Source: JASHVB01 sp035535035
GTDB taxonomy: Bacteria > Pseudomonadota > Alphaproteobacteria > Acetobacterales > Acetobacteraceae
Assembly: GCA_035535035.1 (NCBI GenBank)
Contig: DATLQW010000112.1
Span: 1 to 14,999, forward strand
Direction of reading: 5' to 3'
Length of the DNA: 14,999 nucleotides
Positions within the stretch are counted from its first letter, which is position 1. Each line of letters begins with the position of its first letter. This document shows positions 6,774 to 13,664 of this stretch, in pieces. The notes under the pieces are model-generated. The model ran no database searches, was not told where the DNA came from, and saw nothing but the letters and a program-made list of their open reading frames with translations. Made by a program: the position numbers and the translations under genes.

Positions 6774-8739
6774 TGCCGCGCGTTGGTTGGTGACGACGGC
6801 TAATGGCTCCGTCTTCGCGGTACGACCGCCGGTTGTTCCGATTGTACAACCGGTGCCGCAGGTGCCCGCGCCGCAGCCGCAACCGTTGGTGCCGAAGCAG
6901 CCAACGCCGGAGCAGAAGGTCGTGCATGCCTTTCTCAATCCCGGCGGCGGCATCAACCCGACGCAGGTGTCGAATACGTTCAGCGTGGACCCGCCTTACG
7001 TCATCATTGGCTGCGGCTTCGCCGCGACGGTGAATCACACGACGCTGCTGCAGACGCAATGGGGACTGGATCGGGTCGGCACGAAGCGGATCATTCATGT
7101 CGGCTACCCCGATCCATGGCGCAACTATCATCCGCACAACATGAACCAGGAGATCGAGCTGCTGACCCTGCCAGGCTACCAGACCCAGCCGGGCAGCGCG
7201 GATTCGATCGTCACCGACGAGGCGACAGAGCGCTGGCTGCATTCGCCGCGCTTCGCCGCGATCAATACAGAGGAGTTCATCCAGGTTGCGAGAGAGTCGA
7301 GACGGTCGGGCCCCCGACCCAAGGTCATCCGTCAATACGTCACCGACATCAGCGAGTCAGGCGAGAACTACAAGATCAGCTTTTTCGATGGCAGCCGGCC
7401 GCTCACGGCCGCCTATGTCGATATCTGTTCCGGGCCGGGCCAGAGTCGCGCCGCGGGGCGGAGCGAAAAGGCGAGTCAAGAGTTGCTCGATGAGATCCGC
7501 GCCCTGAAGAAACCCGATACGAATTGGGTGCCACGCTACATCACTGCCAACAACATTACCCTGGAGAACGCGAAGATAGCCAAAGGCGGCCTGATCCTGG
7601 TGAAGGGCTCAGGCCCCGCGGCGGTGCAGGCGATCGAGCGCGCTCTGGAGACAGCGGAGAAGGCCGACCAGATTCTCTGGGTCTCGAAAGACATCAATGG
7701 CGGGTTTCCGGGAACCATGCGCCTCGACGGCATTGTGAGGTTCAAGGACGATGGCACCGAACTTCCCGTCCGGACCGACTTCCCCGACAGGAACCGGTCG
7801 CTTCGGCCCGCTGCCCCTACCGTCTGGCTGGCCGATGGCTACGAAGTGGCGAGCATCGAGATCATTACGAACAGACTGGCCGCCCAGAATCCGGCCTGGC
7901 ATGCGCCGTGGAAGAAGCTGCAGCGGGACTCGATCATCGATGGCGAGGACAACCTCCGGCCCAGGCTGCTGGTCACATTCCAGCACGCCTCGGGGACCGG
8001 CCGCGGGAGCAGTTGTCTGGGTTCCGTGCAGGCGCAGGATGTCACGGCGACGCTGTGCTATGGCATCTTCCATCAGGTGATCGCCGCCAACGGTGTCCAG
8101 GCGGGCGATTCGAAGGAGGCCGGTTCGCCTTATGCCTTCGCGAAACGCCTGGAAGCGGGTGCAAAGATACTGAAGGCGGTTCTGGCGGGCGGGACAAAGC
8201 TGCCGGTCGGGCGGCGGGACAGCCGCGGAAAGGTGCGCTGGCTGGCAAGTTCCGGCCACGGCAACTGGAAAACCTTGGCCAAAGACGCCCACCACACCAA
8301 AACGCTCGACGACTACCAGTCCCGATTGCCGGCGCAGGCGATCATCAACCTGCAGGGCGTGACCGTCTCCGCGGTGACGACTGCCTACGCCAATCGCTGG
8401 TTTCGGCGCGGCGAGCCGGCTGGTCGCCAGCGATACAACACCGACATCAACACGATCGAACTGGGAGAATTGCGATACGCGTGCATACAGAAGGGCGTGT
8501 CGCCGGATTATGCCGAAGGCATCATGAAGATGCGCATGCGACGCACCCGGCCGTTCCGCTCGCTCGATACCGTGGCATCGGCTTACACTTATTGGAAGGA
8601 TGACCAGAACGGCACAACCGTCGTTTCGGACAATGACCTGGCGAACGTTGCAGCCGATGCCGGGGTTCGGAAGTTCCTGACAGACGCGGGATTCGATATC
8701 GTTTACCCGCGCGGGACCTATCTCGACCGGCGTTTCTGA
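6766..8739 (+). CDS. Putative dinucleotide-binding cargo/effector protein with C-terminal ComEA-like HhH
   Basis: This 657-residue protein is not a family I can name. Residues about 19-50 are a Pro/Gln-rich linker. YVIIGCGFAATVNH (GxGxxA, residues 82-87) is a Rossmann-type FAD/NAD-binding start. A second motif, GGLILVKGSGPAAVQAIERA (GSGPAA, 281-286), is typical of the NAD(P)H half of two-dinucleotide flavoproteins. Further on, residues about 560-603 read DINTIELGELRYACIQKGVS followed by a PFRSLDTV ending, which resembles the helix-hairpin-helix of ComEA-like DNA-binding proteins. No signal peptide is seen. ATG 6766 is chosen because it overlaps the preceding gene by 8 bp; upstream in-frame codons would run through that gene. 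As the last and largest gene of the operon it is the likely payload, perhaps an oxidoreductase or an NAD(P)/FAD-acting toxin. That role is inference. Confidence 0.78.
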   Translation: MPDAARWLVTTANGSVFAVRPPVVPIVQPVPQVPAPQPQPLVPKQPTPEQKVVHAFLNPGGGINPTQVSNTFSVDPPYVIIGCGFAATVNHTTLLQTQWGLDRVGTKRIIHVGYPDPWRNYHPHNMNQEIELLTLPGYQTQPGSADSIVTDEATERWLHSPRFAAINTEEFIQVARESRRSGPRPKVIRQYVTDISESGENYKISFFDGSRPLTAAYVDICSGPGQSRAAGRSEKASQELLDEIRALKKPDTNWVPRYITANNITLENAKIAKGGLILVKGSGPAAVQAIERALETAEKADQILWVSKDINGGFPGTMRLDGIVRFKDDGTELPVRTDFPDRNRSLRPAAPTVWLADGYEVASIEIITNRLAAQNPAWHAPWKKLQRDSIIDGEDNLRPRLLVTFQHASGTGRGSSCLGSVQAQDVTATLCYGIFHQVIAANGVQAGDSKEAGSPYAFAKRLEAGAKILKAVLAGGTKLPVGRRDSRGKVRWLASSGHGNWKTLAKDAHHTKTLDDYQSRLPAQAIINLQGVTVSAVTTAYANRWFRRGEPAGRQRYNTDINTIELGELRYACIQKGVSPDYAEGIMKMRMRRTRPFRSLDTVASAYTYWKDDQNGTTVVSDNDLANVAADAGVRKFLTDAGFDIVYPRGTYLDRRF

Positions 8740-8742
8740 CGT

Positions 8743-9501
8743 TCAGGCGGTGGTAAACCTGTCGGCCGTGTCATCATTCGCGTCCGCCACCGAGTGGTGC
8801 AGCCAGGCAAGCGGTCCGTAGCGCTGCTCCAGCCATTCGCCCTCCGGCGGCATCCAGGTATCGACCGCGTAACCCTGTTCCTCGATGATTTGCTCGCTCG
8901 GATCGACCTCGTTGCCGACAAAATTGCCGTAGCGCAGCCGGGGCAGCATCGTTGAACCTGCCAGTGCCTCGAACCCCGCCATCGTGATCCCATTCCAGGC
9001 GAGCGAGAGCCACCGAAGATCGCCCAGCATCGGGGATGCGGCGAGCCGTGCGATGTCCTCGTCGTCCAACTGGTTCTGGTCGAGCTCAAGCGACCGGATG
9101 CGCCGCAGATGCGGCGAGGCAAACAGTTCGCGGACCTTTGGCTTGGCATCCGTCAGGGTCAGATGCCGCACCGGTGCAACCGCGTAAAGCGCGGGCGCAT
9201 GCGCCAGGAAAGCGGACGCCGTCATCGTCGCTGCTTCGATGAAGCCGCGATGAAACACCCAGTCATCCGCCAGTCGGGTCACCGGCGCCGCCCAGCGTGC
9301 CTGGTTCGGGATCAGCAGCAGATCCTCGTCGATGCCCTTCAGGACACGCGCCGTGCCGCTTGCCGCCGCCTTAGCGATCTGCACACGAATGAACGCCCCG
9401 CGTGGCGGGTCCTGCCGATCCATCAGCGCGGCATAGGCGAGCCGGGGGGCGTCGTCGTCGGGCTGGTCAAGCACCGCGCGCAGCGCCGCTTGCTCCGTCA
9501 T
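8743..9501 (-). CDS. TIGR02996-domain, leucine-rich-repeat protein
   Basis: This 252-residue, probably cytosolic protein starts with a TIGR02996 domain (residues about 5-43): AALRAVLDQPDDDAPRLAYA, then DPPRGAFIRVQIA. The family-typical WVFHRGFIEA follows at 81-90. Residues about 110-200 form degenerate leucine-rich repeats (VRHLTLTD, IRSLELDQNQLDDEDIARLA, LRWLSLAWNGITMAGFEALA). An acidic tail follows. TIGR02996 proteins usually combine this N-terminal domain with repeat modules and are thought to mediate protein binding; no enzymatic motif is seen. AGAGG lies about 8 nt before the ATG. It converges on the putative effector gene with only 3 bp between stop codons, so a partner or immunity role is possible but unproven; an independent regulatory role is equally open. 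Confidence 0.82.
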   Translation of the reverse strand: MTEQAALRAVLDQPDDDAPRLAYAALMDRQDPPRGAFIRVQIAKAAASGTARVLKGIDEDLLLIPNQARWAAPVTRLADDWVFHRGFIEAATMTASAFLAHAPALYAVAPVRHLTLTDAKPKVRELFASPHLRRIRSLELDQNQLDDEDIARLAASPMLGDLRWLSLAWNGITMAGFEALAGSTMLPRLRYGNFVGNEVDPSEQIIEEQGYAVDTWMPPEGEWLEQRYGPLAWLHHSVADANDDTADRFTTA

Positions 9502-9544
9502 GTCCCACCTCTGCCATCACAGCACACCCGATCAGCCTATCACG

Positions 9545-9690
9545 ATGCCGGCGTTGCCGGCGAGCGGCAGGAACGCCGTGGGCACCTCCGCGACCGCGTC
9601 CGGCATAACAATGCGGCGCGCTTTTGCACCGTGTTTCTGGCATGCTTGGCGCAGCCGGAGGCCCGGTTGGGGCCGTGCCGGCTGCAAGCA
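9545..9690 (+). pseudogene. Remnant of an otsA 3' end
   Basis: The translation GERQERRGHLRDRVRHNNAA followed by RFCTVFLACLAQPEA is clearly related to the C-terminus of the intact OtsA (GERQERWGHLRERVWHNTAA, RFCTVFLAYLAQPEA). The DNA also aligns without gaps over more than 100 bases with 5056-5160, with scattered substitutions. Nothing of the rest of otsA is present, and the segment has no start of its own. It is therefore the tail of a lost second otsA copy or of an old partial duplication. It lies between the start of the minus-strand LRR gene and the yciA start, so it now forms part of the yciA leader. Confidence 0.8.
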
Positions 9691-9719
9691 CAGCCAAAAC
9701 CCGGCAGGGGAGATCCCGC

Positions 9720-10112
9720 ATGTCCACCGAACACCAGCAGCCCCGCGGCGAGCTTTCACTTCGCACCGTGGCAATGCCGGCCGACACCAATCCAGCCGGG
9801 GACATCTTCGGTGGCTGGATCATGTCGCTGATGGACCTGGCGGCGGGGGTTGCCGCCGGAACCCTGGCGCGCGGCCGTGTCGCCACCGCGGCGGTGTCCA
9901 ATCTCAGCTTCATCCAGCCGGTGAAAGTCGGCGACGTGGTCTGCGTCTATACCGACATCGTGCGCACCGGCCGCAGCTCGATCACACTGGCGGTGGAAAC
10001 CTGGGTGCTCCGCCGTGGCCAGGGCGATCGCACCCGCGTCACCGCCGCGGAGTTCGTGCTGGTGGCGGTGGACGAGACGGGACGGCCGCGGGCGTTGCCG
10101 GCGGCGGCGTAG
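9720..10112 (+). CDS. yciA: Acyl-CoA thioesterase, YciA family
   Basis: This 130-residue single hot-dog-fold enzyme hydrolyses acyl-CoA to free fatty acid and CoA in the cytosol. The signature is TNPAGDIFGGWIMSLMDLAA (residues 23-42), with Asp39 in the catalytic position of the YciA family. It is followed by GRVATAAVSNLSFIQPVKVG, which corresponds to the family's substrate-tunnel strand, then GDVVCVYTDIVRTGRSSI and the ending VAVDETGRPRALP. Length matches YciA (about 130 residues). The ATG at 9720 has AGGGGAG about 7 nt upstream. It appears monocistronic, with an old otsA remnant immediately upstream and non-coding DNA after it. It may help maintain the acyl-CoA pool. Confidence 0.94.
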   Translation: MSTEHQQPRGELSLRTVAMPADTNPAGDIFGGWIMSLMDLAAGVAAGTLARGRVATAAVSNLSFIQPVKVGDVVCVYTDIVRTGRSSITLAVETWVLRRGQGDRTRVTAAEFVLVAVDETGRPRALPAAA

Positions 10113-10139
10113 GATCCGCCGTGGCGAGCGACGGCAGAT

Positions 10140-10156
10140 GATATCGTAATGATATC
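10140..10156. repeat. GATATC-GTAAT-GATATC inverted repeat
   Basis: Two copies of the palindromic hexamer GATATC are separated by GTAAT, giving a perfect 17-bp inverted repeat (as a direct repeat, ATGATATC occurs twice). It lies 28 nt after the yciA stop in AT-richer DNA. It could be an operator for the doubtful reading frame to its right or a chance element; no T-run follows it, so it is not an intrinsic terminator. Confidence 0.4.
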
Positions 10157-10167
10157 GGCCCGCGCGA

Positions 10168-10395
10168 TCATTGGCTGGTCCAGTGGCTGTCTGCAACCCA
10201 CACGCAAAACTCCGGTGTGTCATCCGTGATCGTCGCGAAGATCGCGCCGGCCGAAAGCGACGGCGGCGGGCCCACTGTCACGCCGCATTTTTGAATCGTC
10301 CCCTGTCCCCTTTTGCCGGTTCCATCCTGGAAGATCACATAGACGTTGCCACCGTCATCAAAGGCAACGCCGCCGACCTTGTTTTTGGCCGGCAC
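10168..10395 (-). CDS. Hypothetical small protein or gene remnant
   Basis: The 75-residue frame reads from GTG 10395 and contains KVGGVAFDDGGNVYVIFQDG and SLSAGAIFATITDDTPEFCV. Composition looks protein-like (alternating beta strands with GG turns) rather than like the random Arg/Ala/Pro product of a shadow frame. The frame stays open upstream of the GTG to about 10458 (FQRIAITVP precedes it) without an ATG, and no Shine-Dalgarno precedes the GTG. It may therefore be the C-terminal remnant of a decayed gene. I do not recognise the family. Confidence 0.35.
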   Translation of the reverse strand: MPAKNKVGGVAFDDGGNVYVIFQDGTGKRGQGTIQKCGVTVGPPPSLSAGAIFATITDDTPEFCVWVADSHWTSQ

Positions 10396-10435
10396 GGTGA
10401 TCGCGATCCGCTGGAACGCTAATGCCCTGAGTCGC

Positions 10436-10546
10436 TCATAATGAGGGATACAGCCTCTTCAGCTTAATCCGGGCATCAGCATGGGCAAGATAATCCTTCC
10501 GCACCCTCAAGTGTAAATTCCCGGGGGTCTGGTGTCTCACCTTCAT
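10436..10546 (-). CDS. Very small hypothetical ORF
   Basis: ATG at 10546 to TGA at 10436-10438 encodes 36 residues, including LRVRKDYLAHADARIKLKRL, a basic helical segment. It is in a different frame from the 10168-10395 frame just downstream; together they could be pieces of one frameshifted gene. There is no clear ribosome binding site, so this is a weak call. Confidence 0.18.
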   Translation of the reverse strand: MKVRHQTPGNLHLRVRKDYLAHADARIKLKRLYPSL

Positions 10547-10582
10547 TGGCACGGAGGGCTTCGCGGTCATTCGTTCAGCTAA

Positions 10583-10622
10583 GGTCGCACACGATCGCAG
10601 ACCGTCGCGCACGGTCGCATGG
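10583..10622. repeat. Four 10-bp tandem repeats upstream of nnr
   Basis: Four successive decamers read GGTCGCACAC, GATCGCAGAC, CGTCGCGCAC, GGTCGCATGG, consensus gGTCGCacAC. The spacing equals about one turn of the DNA helix, so the repeated TCGC would face the same side. They lie 140 bp before the nnr ATG. A binding array is possible; slippage-derived low-complexity sequence is the alternative. Confidence 0.5.
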
Positions 10623-10762
10623 CGCCCTCACGACGTCTTCCGGCGACCGACCGTGCCACCGCATCAGTTCACCCGGCGGGGCGAGTGCCCCTCCCCGGCC
10701 TTGCGGTCACGCGCGCGCAGCCCCCAGGATCGTCCGCCCCAGATTCAGTCGGACGCACCGCC

Positions 10763-12262
10763 ATGAGCTTCGACACCGCTTGGCTGCACACGCTGGCCGG
10801 CCGGCCTGAATTGCTGACCCCGCAGGAGATGGCGCAGGCCGACGCCGCCTCGCCCGGCCTGGGCGTGCCCGGCAAGGTGCTGATGGCGAATGCCGGGCGG
10901 GCCGTGGCACGGGCCATCCGTGTCCGCTTCCGGCCGTGCCGCACGCTGGTGCTGTGCGGCCCGGGCAATAACGGCGGCGACGGCTACATCGCCGCGCGGC
11001 TGCTGGCGCAGCAGGGCTGGCCGGTGACGGTGGCGGCCCTGGCGCCGCCGCGCGCCGGATCCGATGCCGCCTGGGCCGCCGCGCAATGGCACGGCCCCAC
11101 GGTGCCCTTCACCCCGGCCGAGGCAGCCCGTGCCAGCCTGACGATCGACGCGGTGTTCGGCGCCGGCCTGGCGCGCGACGTCGATGGGTTGGTGGCGGAC
11201 ACGCTACGCGCATCGCATCGCGTCGTTGCGGTCGATGTGCCGAGCGGGCTGGACGGCGGCACCGGCGCGGTCCGCGGCTTCGCCCCACAGGCGGTGCTGA
11301 CCGTCACGTTCTTCCGGCTGAAACCGGGCCACCTGCTGCTGCCCGGACGCGAACGCTGCGGCGCCATCGTGCTGTCCGATATCGGCCTGCCGGCAGCGGC
11401 GCTCGATCAGGTGCGGGGGAAAACCTTCGCCAACCTGCCGGAACTCTGGCCGCTCCCGCGCCTGGGGCCGGCGGTGCACAAATACGCGCGTGGTCATGTC
11501 ACCGTGCTGGGCAGCGGCGCGATGACCGGCGCGGCACGGCTGGCCGCCGACGCGGCGCGGCGTGCCGGGGCCGGCATGGCGACCATCGCCGCGCGCGGCG
11601 GCGGTGGCGTGTATCGCGCCGGCTCGCCCGGCCTGGTGGTCAACGAGGCACCGCTGGCCGATCTGCTGCAGGATGCACGCCGCCAGGTCTGGGTTTGCGG
11701 CCCGGGGCTTGGCGAGGACGCCGCACGGACCGCACTGCCGGCGCTGATCGCGGCGCGGCGAACCGTGGTAGCGGACGCCGACGCTTTCTCGGCCTTTGCC
11801 GGCGACCCCGACGCGTTCCGTGGCGCCGTCGTGCTGACGCCGCACGCGGGAGAATTCGCCCGTGTGTTCGGCGCGCCCGGCGACCGGCTGCGGGCCGCGT
11901 GCGCCGCCGCGGTTCGCACGGGTGCGGTCGTGCTGCTGAAGGGCGCCGACACGATCATCGCGGCACCGGACGGACGGGCGGCGATCAACGCCTCGGCGCC
12001 GCCCTGGCTCGCCACCGCCGGCGCCGGCGACGTGCTCGCCGGGATCATCGCCGGCTTGCTCGCCCAGGGCATGCCGGCCTGGGACGCTGCCGCGGCCGGC
12101 GCCTGGCTGCATGGCCACGCCGCGGTGCTGGCCGGCCCCGGCATGGTGGCGGAAGACCTGTTGCCCGCACTGGCCGGCGCGTTTGCGGCGACGATCCCCC
12201 GGTCCATTTTTGCCTCGCATGGCCTATCATCCGGCCGCCGCATGGGAGTGCCGTCCGCATGA
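10763..12262 (+). CDS. nnr: Bifunctional NAD(P)H-hydrate epimerase / ADP-dependent NAD(P)H-hydrate dehydratase
   Basis: This 499-residue YjeF-type protein repairs damaged NADHX and NADPHX. The N-terminal YjeF_N (NnrE) half epimerises the R and S hydrates; its markers are LVLCGPGNNGGDGYIAARLL (GNNGGDG at 68-74), DAVFGAGL and VDVPSGLDGGTG. The C-terminal ribokinase-like half (NnrD) dehydrates S-NAD(P)HX using ADP; its markers are VTVLGSGAMTGAARLAADAA, LTPHAGEFARVFG, VVLLKGADTII and WLATAGAGDVLAGIIAGLLA, with GAGD at 420-423 and catalytic Asp423. Length matches E. coli Nnr. ATG 10763 was chosen as the first start compatible with the usual short N-terminus; the frame upstream is open but Arg/Pro-rich and unconserved. 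Its TGA overlaps the ATG of malonyl-CoA decarboxylase (ATGA), so the two are translationally coupled. Confidence 0.94.
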   Translation: MSFDTAWLHTLAGRPELLTPQEMAQADAASPGLGVPGKVLMANAGRAVARAIRVRFRPCRTLVLCGPGNNGGDGYIAARLLAQQGWPVTVAALAPPRAGSDAAWAAAQWHGPTVPFTPAEAARASLTIDAVFGAGLARDVDGLVADTLRASHRVVAVDVPSGLDGGTGAVRGFAPQAVLTVTFFRLKPGHLLLPGRERCGAIVLSDIGLPAAALDQVRGKTFANLPELWPLPRLGPAVHKYARGHVTVLGSGAMTGAARLAADAARRAGAGMATIAARGGGGVYRAGSPGLVVNEAPLADLLQDARRQVWVCGPGLGEDAARTALPALIAARRTVVADADAFSAFAGDPDAFRGAVVLTPHAGEFARVFGAPGDRLRAACAAAVRTGAVVLLKGADTIIAAPDGRAAINASAPPWLATAGAGDVLAGIIAGLLAQGMPAWDAAAAGAWLHGHAAVLAGPGMVAEDLLPALAGAFAATIPRSIFASHGLSSGRRMGVPSA

Positions 12263-13653
12263 GTGACGTCGTCACGACGGGCCTGCTGGATCGCGCGATC
12301 CGCCGGATCACGACGGTCTGGCGCGACATGGCGGCCAGCGTGGCCGGCGAGCCGGACGAGTCGCTCGAGGCCCAGATGCGCGCGGCCCTCGGCGGGCGCG
12401 GTGGCGAGGTCAGCGCGCGCAACCGCTCGGCGAAGCTGGCGCAGACCTACCAGGGGCTGGACGAGGCGGGACGCAAGCACTTCCTGCGCACGCTCGCCGG
12501 TTTCGATTCCGACGCGGATGCCGTTGCCCACGCCTATGCCGACGTGCAGAAGGCCGCCGACCCGGCCGACCGCGCCATCGCAACCGCCGCGCTGCGTCAG
12601 GCGCTGGAGCCGCCGCGGTTGAAGCTGCTGACCCAGTTCACCTCGATTCCGGACGGCCGCAAGTTCCTGGTGGACATGCGCGCCCTCGTGCTGAAGATCC
12701 GCAAGGATGACCGCCTGCTGGCCGCCCTGGAAGCCGACCTGCGCGGGCTGCTCTCAGCCTGGTTCGACATCGGCTTCCTCGAACTGGCGCGCATCGACTG
12801 GAACAGCCCGGCGGCGCTGCTGGAGAAACTGGTCGATTACGAGGCGGTGCACGCCATCCGCTCCTGGCGCGACCTGAAGAACCGGCTGGATTCCGACCGC
12901 CGCTGCTATGCGTTTTTCCATCCGCGCATGCCCGGCGAGCCGCTGATCTTCGTCGAGGTCGCCCTGGTGAAAGGCCTGTCCGGCAGCGTGCAAAATCTGC
13001 TCGACGAGAAGGCGCCGGTGCAGGAGCCGCGCGAGGCGGATACCGCGATCTTCTACTCGATCAGCAATTGTCAGCTCGGGCTGGCGGGGATCAGCTTCGG
13101 CAATTTCCTGATCAAGCGCGTGGTGGAGGTGCTGTCGGCGGAGTTCCGCAACCTCCGGACGTTCGCGACGCTGTCGCCGCTACCCGGGTTCCGCCGCTGG
13201 CTCGACGAGAAGCTGGCGGCCGACGGGCCGGACCTGCTGTCGGCGGACGAAGCGGCGAGTCTTGGCTCGGCGATGCCGGCGGAGACCGGTGCCGCGGCGC
13301 TGGCAGCGATCCTGGCGAGGCGCGGCTGGTGGCGCGAGGCCGGGTTGCGCAAGACCGCCGAACCGGTGCTGGTGCGGCTGGGCGCGCGCTATCTGCTGGC
13401 GGAAAGCGCGCCGGGCAACAAGCGGCGGGCGCGCGATCCGGTGGGGCATTTCCACCTGTCCAACGGCGCGCGCGTCGAGCGGATCAACATGCTGGGCGAC
13501 ACGTCGGAGAAGGGCGCCAAGGAGAGCGCCACGCTGATGGTGAACTACCTCTACGATCCGGCGAAGATCGAGGAGTGGCACGAAGACTATGCCGGCGAGG
13601 GCAGACGCAACGCCTCCACCACGGTTCGCAAGCTGGCGCGCGGCTGGGGGTGA
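12259..13653 (+). CDS. Malonyl-CoA decarboxylase
   Basis: This 464-residue enzyme converts malonyl-CoA to acetyl-CoA and CO2. It is the size of rhizobial MatA. An N-terminal helical domain (residues about 1-160) is followed by the acetyltransferase-like catalytic domain, with RCYAFFHPRMPGEPLIFVEV, FYSISNCQLGLAGISFGNFL, TLSPLPGFRRWL (Ser306, the position of the family's catalytic serine) and PVGHFHLSNGARVERINMLG (His397/His399 region, the family's catalytic histidine block). DTSEKGAKESATLMVNYLYD is the standard ending. No signal peptide is present, so it is cytosolic. matB (malonyl-CoA synthetase) and matC (transporter) are not in this window; instead the gene follows nnr with an ATGA overlap. 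That suggests a role in CoA-pool balance rather than a dedicated malonate operon, which is inference. Confidence 0.96.
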   Translation: MSDVVTTGLLDRAIRRITTVWRDMAASVAGEPDESLEAQMRAALGGRGGEVSARNRSAKLAQTYQGLDEAGRKHFLRTLAGFDSDADAVAHAYADVQKAADPADRAIATAALRQALEPPRLKLLTQFTSIPDGRKFLVDMRALVLKIRKDDRLLAALEADLRGLLSAWFDIGFLELARIDWNSPAALLEKLVDYEAVHAIRSWRDLKNRLDSDRRCYAFFHPRMPGEPLIFVEVALVKGLSGSVQNLLDEKAPVQEPREADTAIFYSISNCQLGLAGISFGNFLIKRVVEVLSAEFRNLRTFATLSPLPGFRRWLDEKLAADGPDLLSADEAASLGSAMPAETGAAALAAILARRGWWREAGLRKTAEPVLVRLGARYLLAESAPGNKRRARDPVGHFHLSNGARVERINMLGDTSEKGAKESATLMVNYLYDPAKIEEWHEDYAGEGRRNASTTVRKLARGWG

Positions 13654-13664
13654 TCGGGGGAGTG

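Larger units (their letters stand above)
10396..10762. other. Non-coding stretch upstream of nnr
   Basis: No secure gene is seen. It contains the open upstream extension of the hypothetical frame at 10168-10395, a 36-codon minus-strand frame at 10436-10546, and the 10-bp tandem repeats at 10583-10622. GC is lower in 10420-10540 than in the flanking genes, consistent with decayed foreign or intergenic DNA. The nnr promoter should lie here. The plus-strand frame upstream of 10763 is open but not conserved-looking. Confidence 0.4.

Noticed and set aside
9109..9831. 240-codon plus-strand open frame
   Set aside because: The first part is antisense to the TIGR02996/LRR gene and the end overlaps yciA in another frame. 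Only the middle (9545-9690) is meaningful, as an otsA remnant.
10583..10622. Tandem repeats considered as a CRISPR array
   Set aside because: The units are 10 bp and contiguous with no spacers, and no cas genes are nearby.
11086..12258. Long in-frame upstream extension of malonyl-CoA decarboxylase
   Set aside because: It overlaps all of the conserved nnr frame and its translation is Arg/Gly-rich with no motif. The decarboxylase starts at 12259 with its normal N-terminus.
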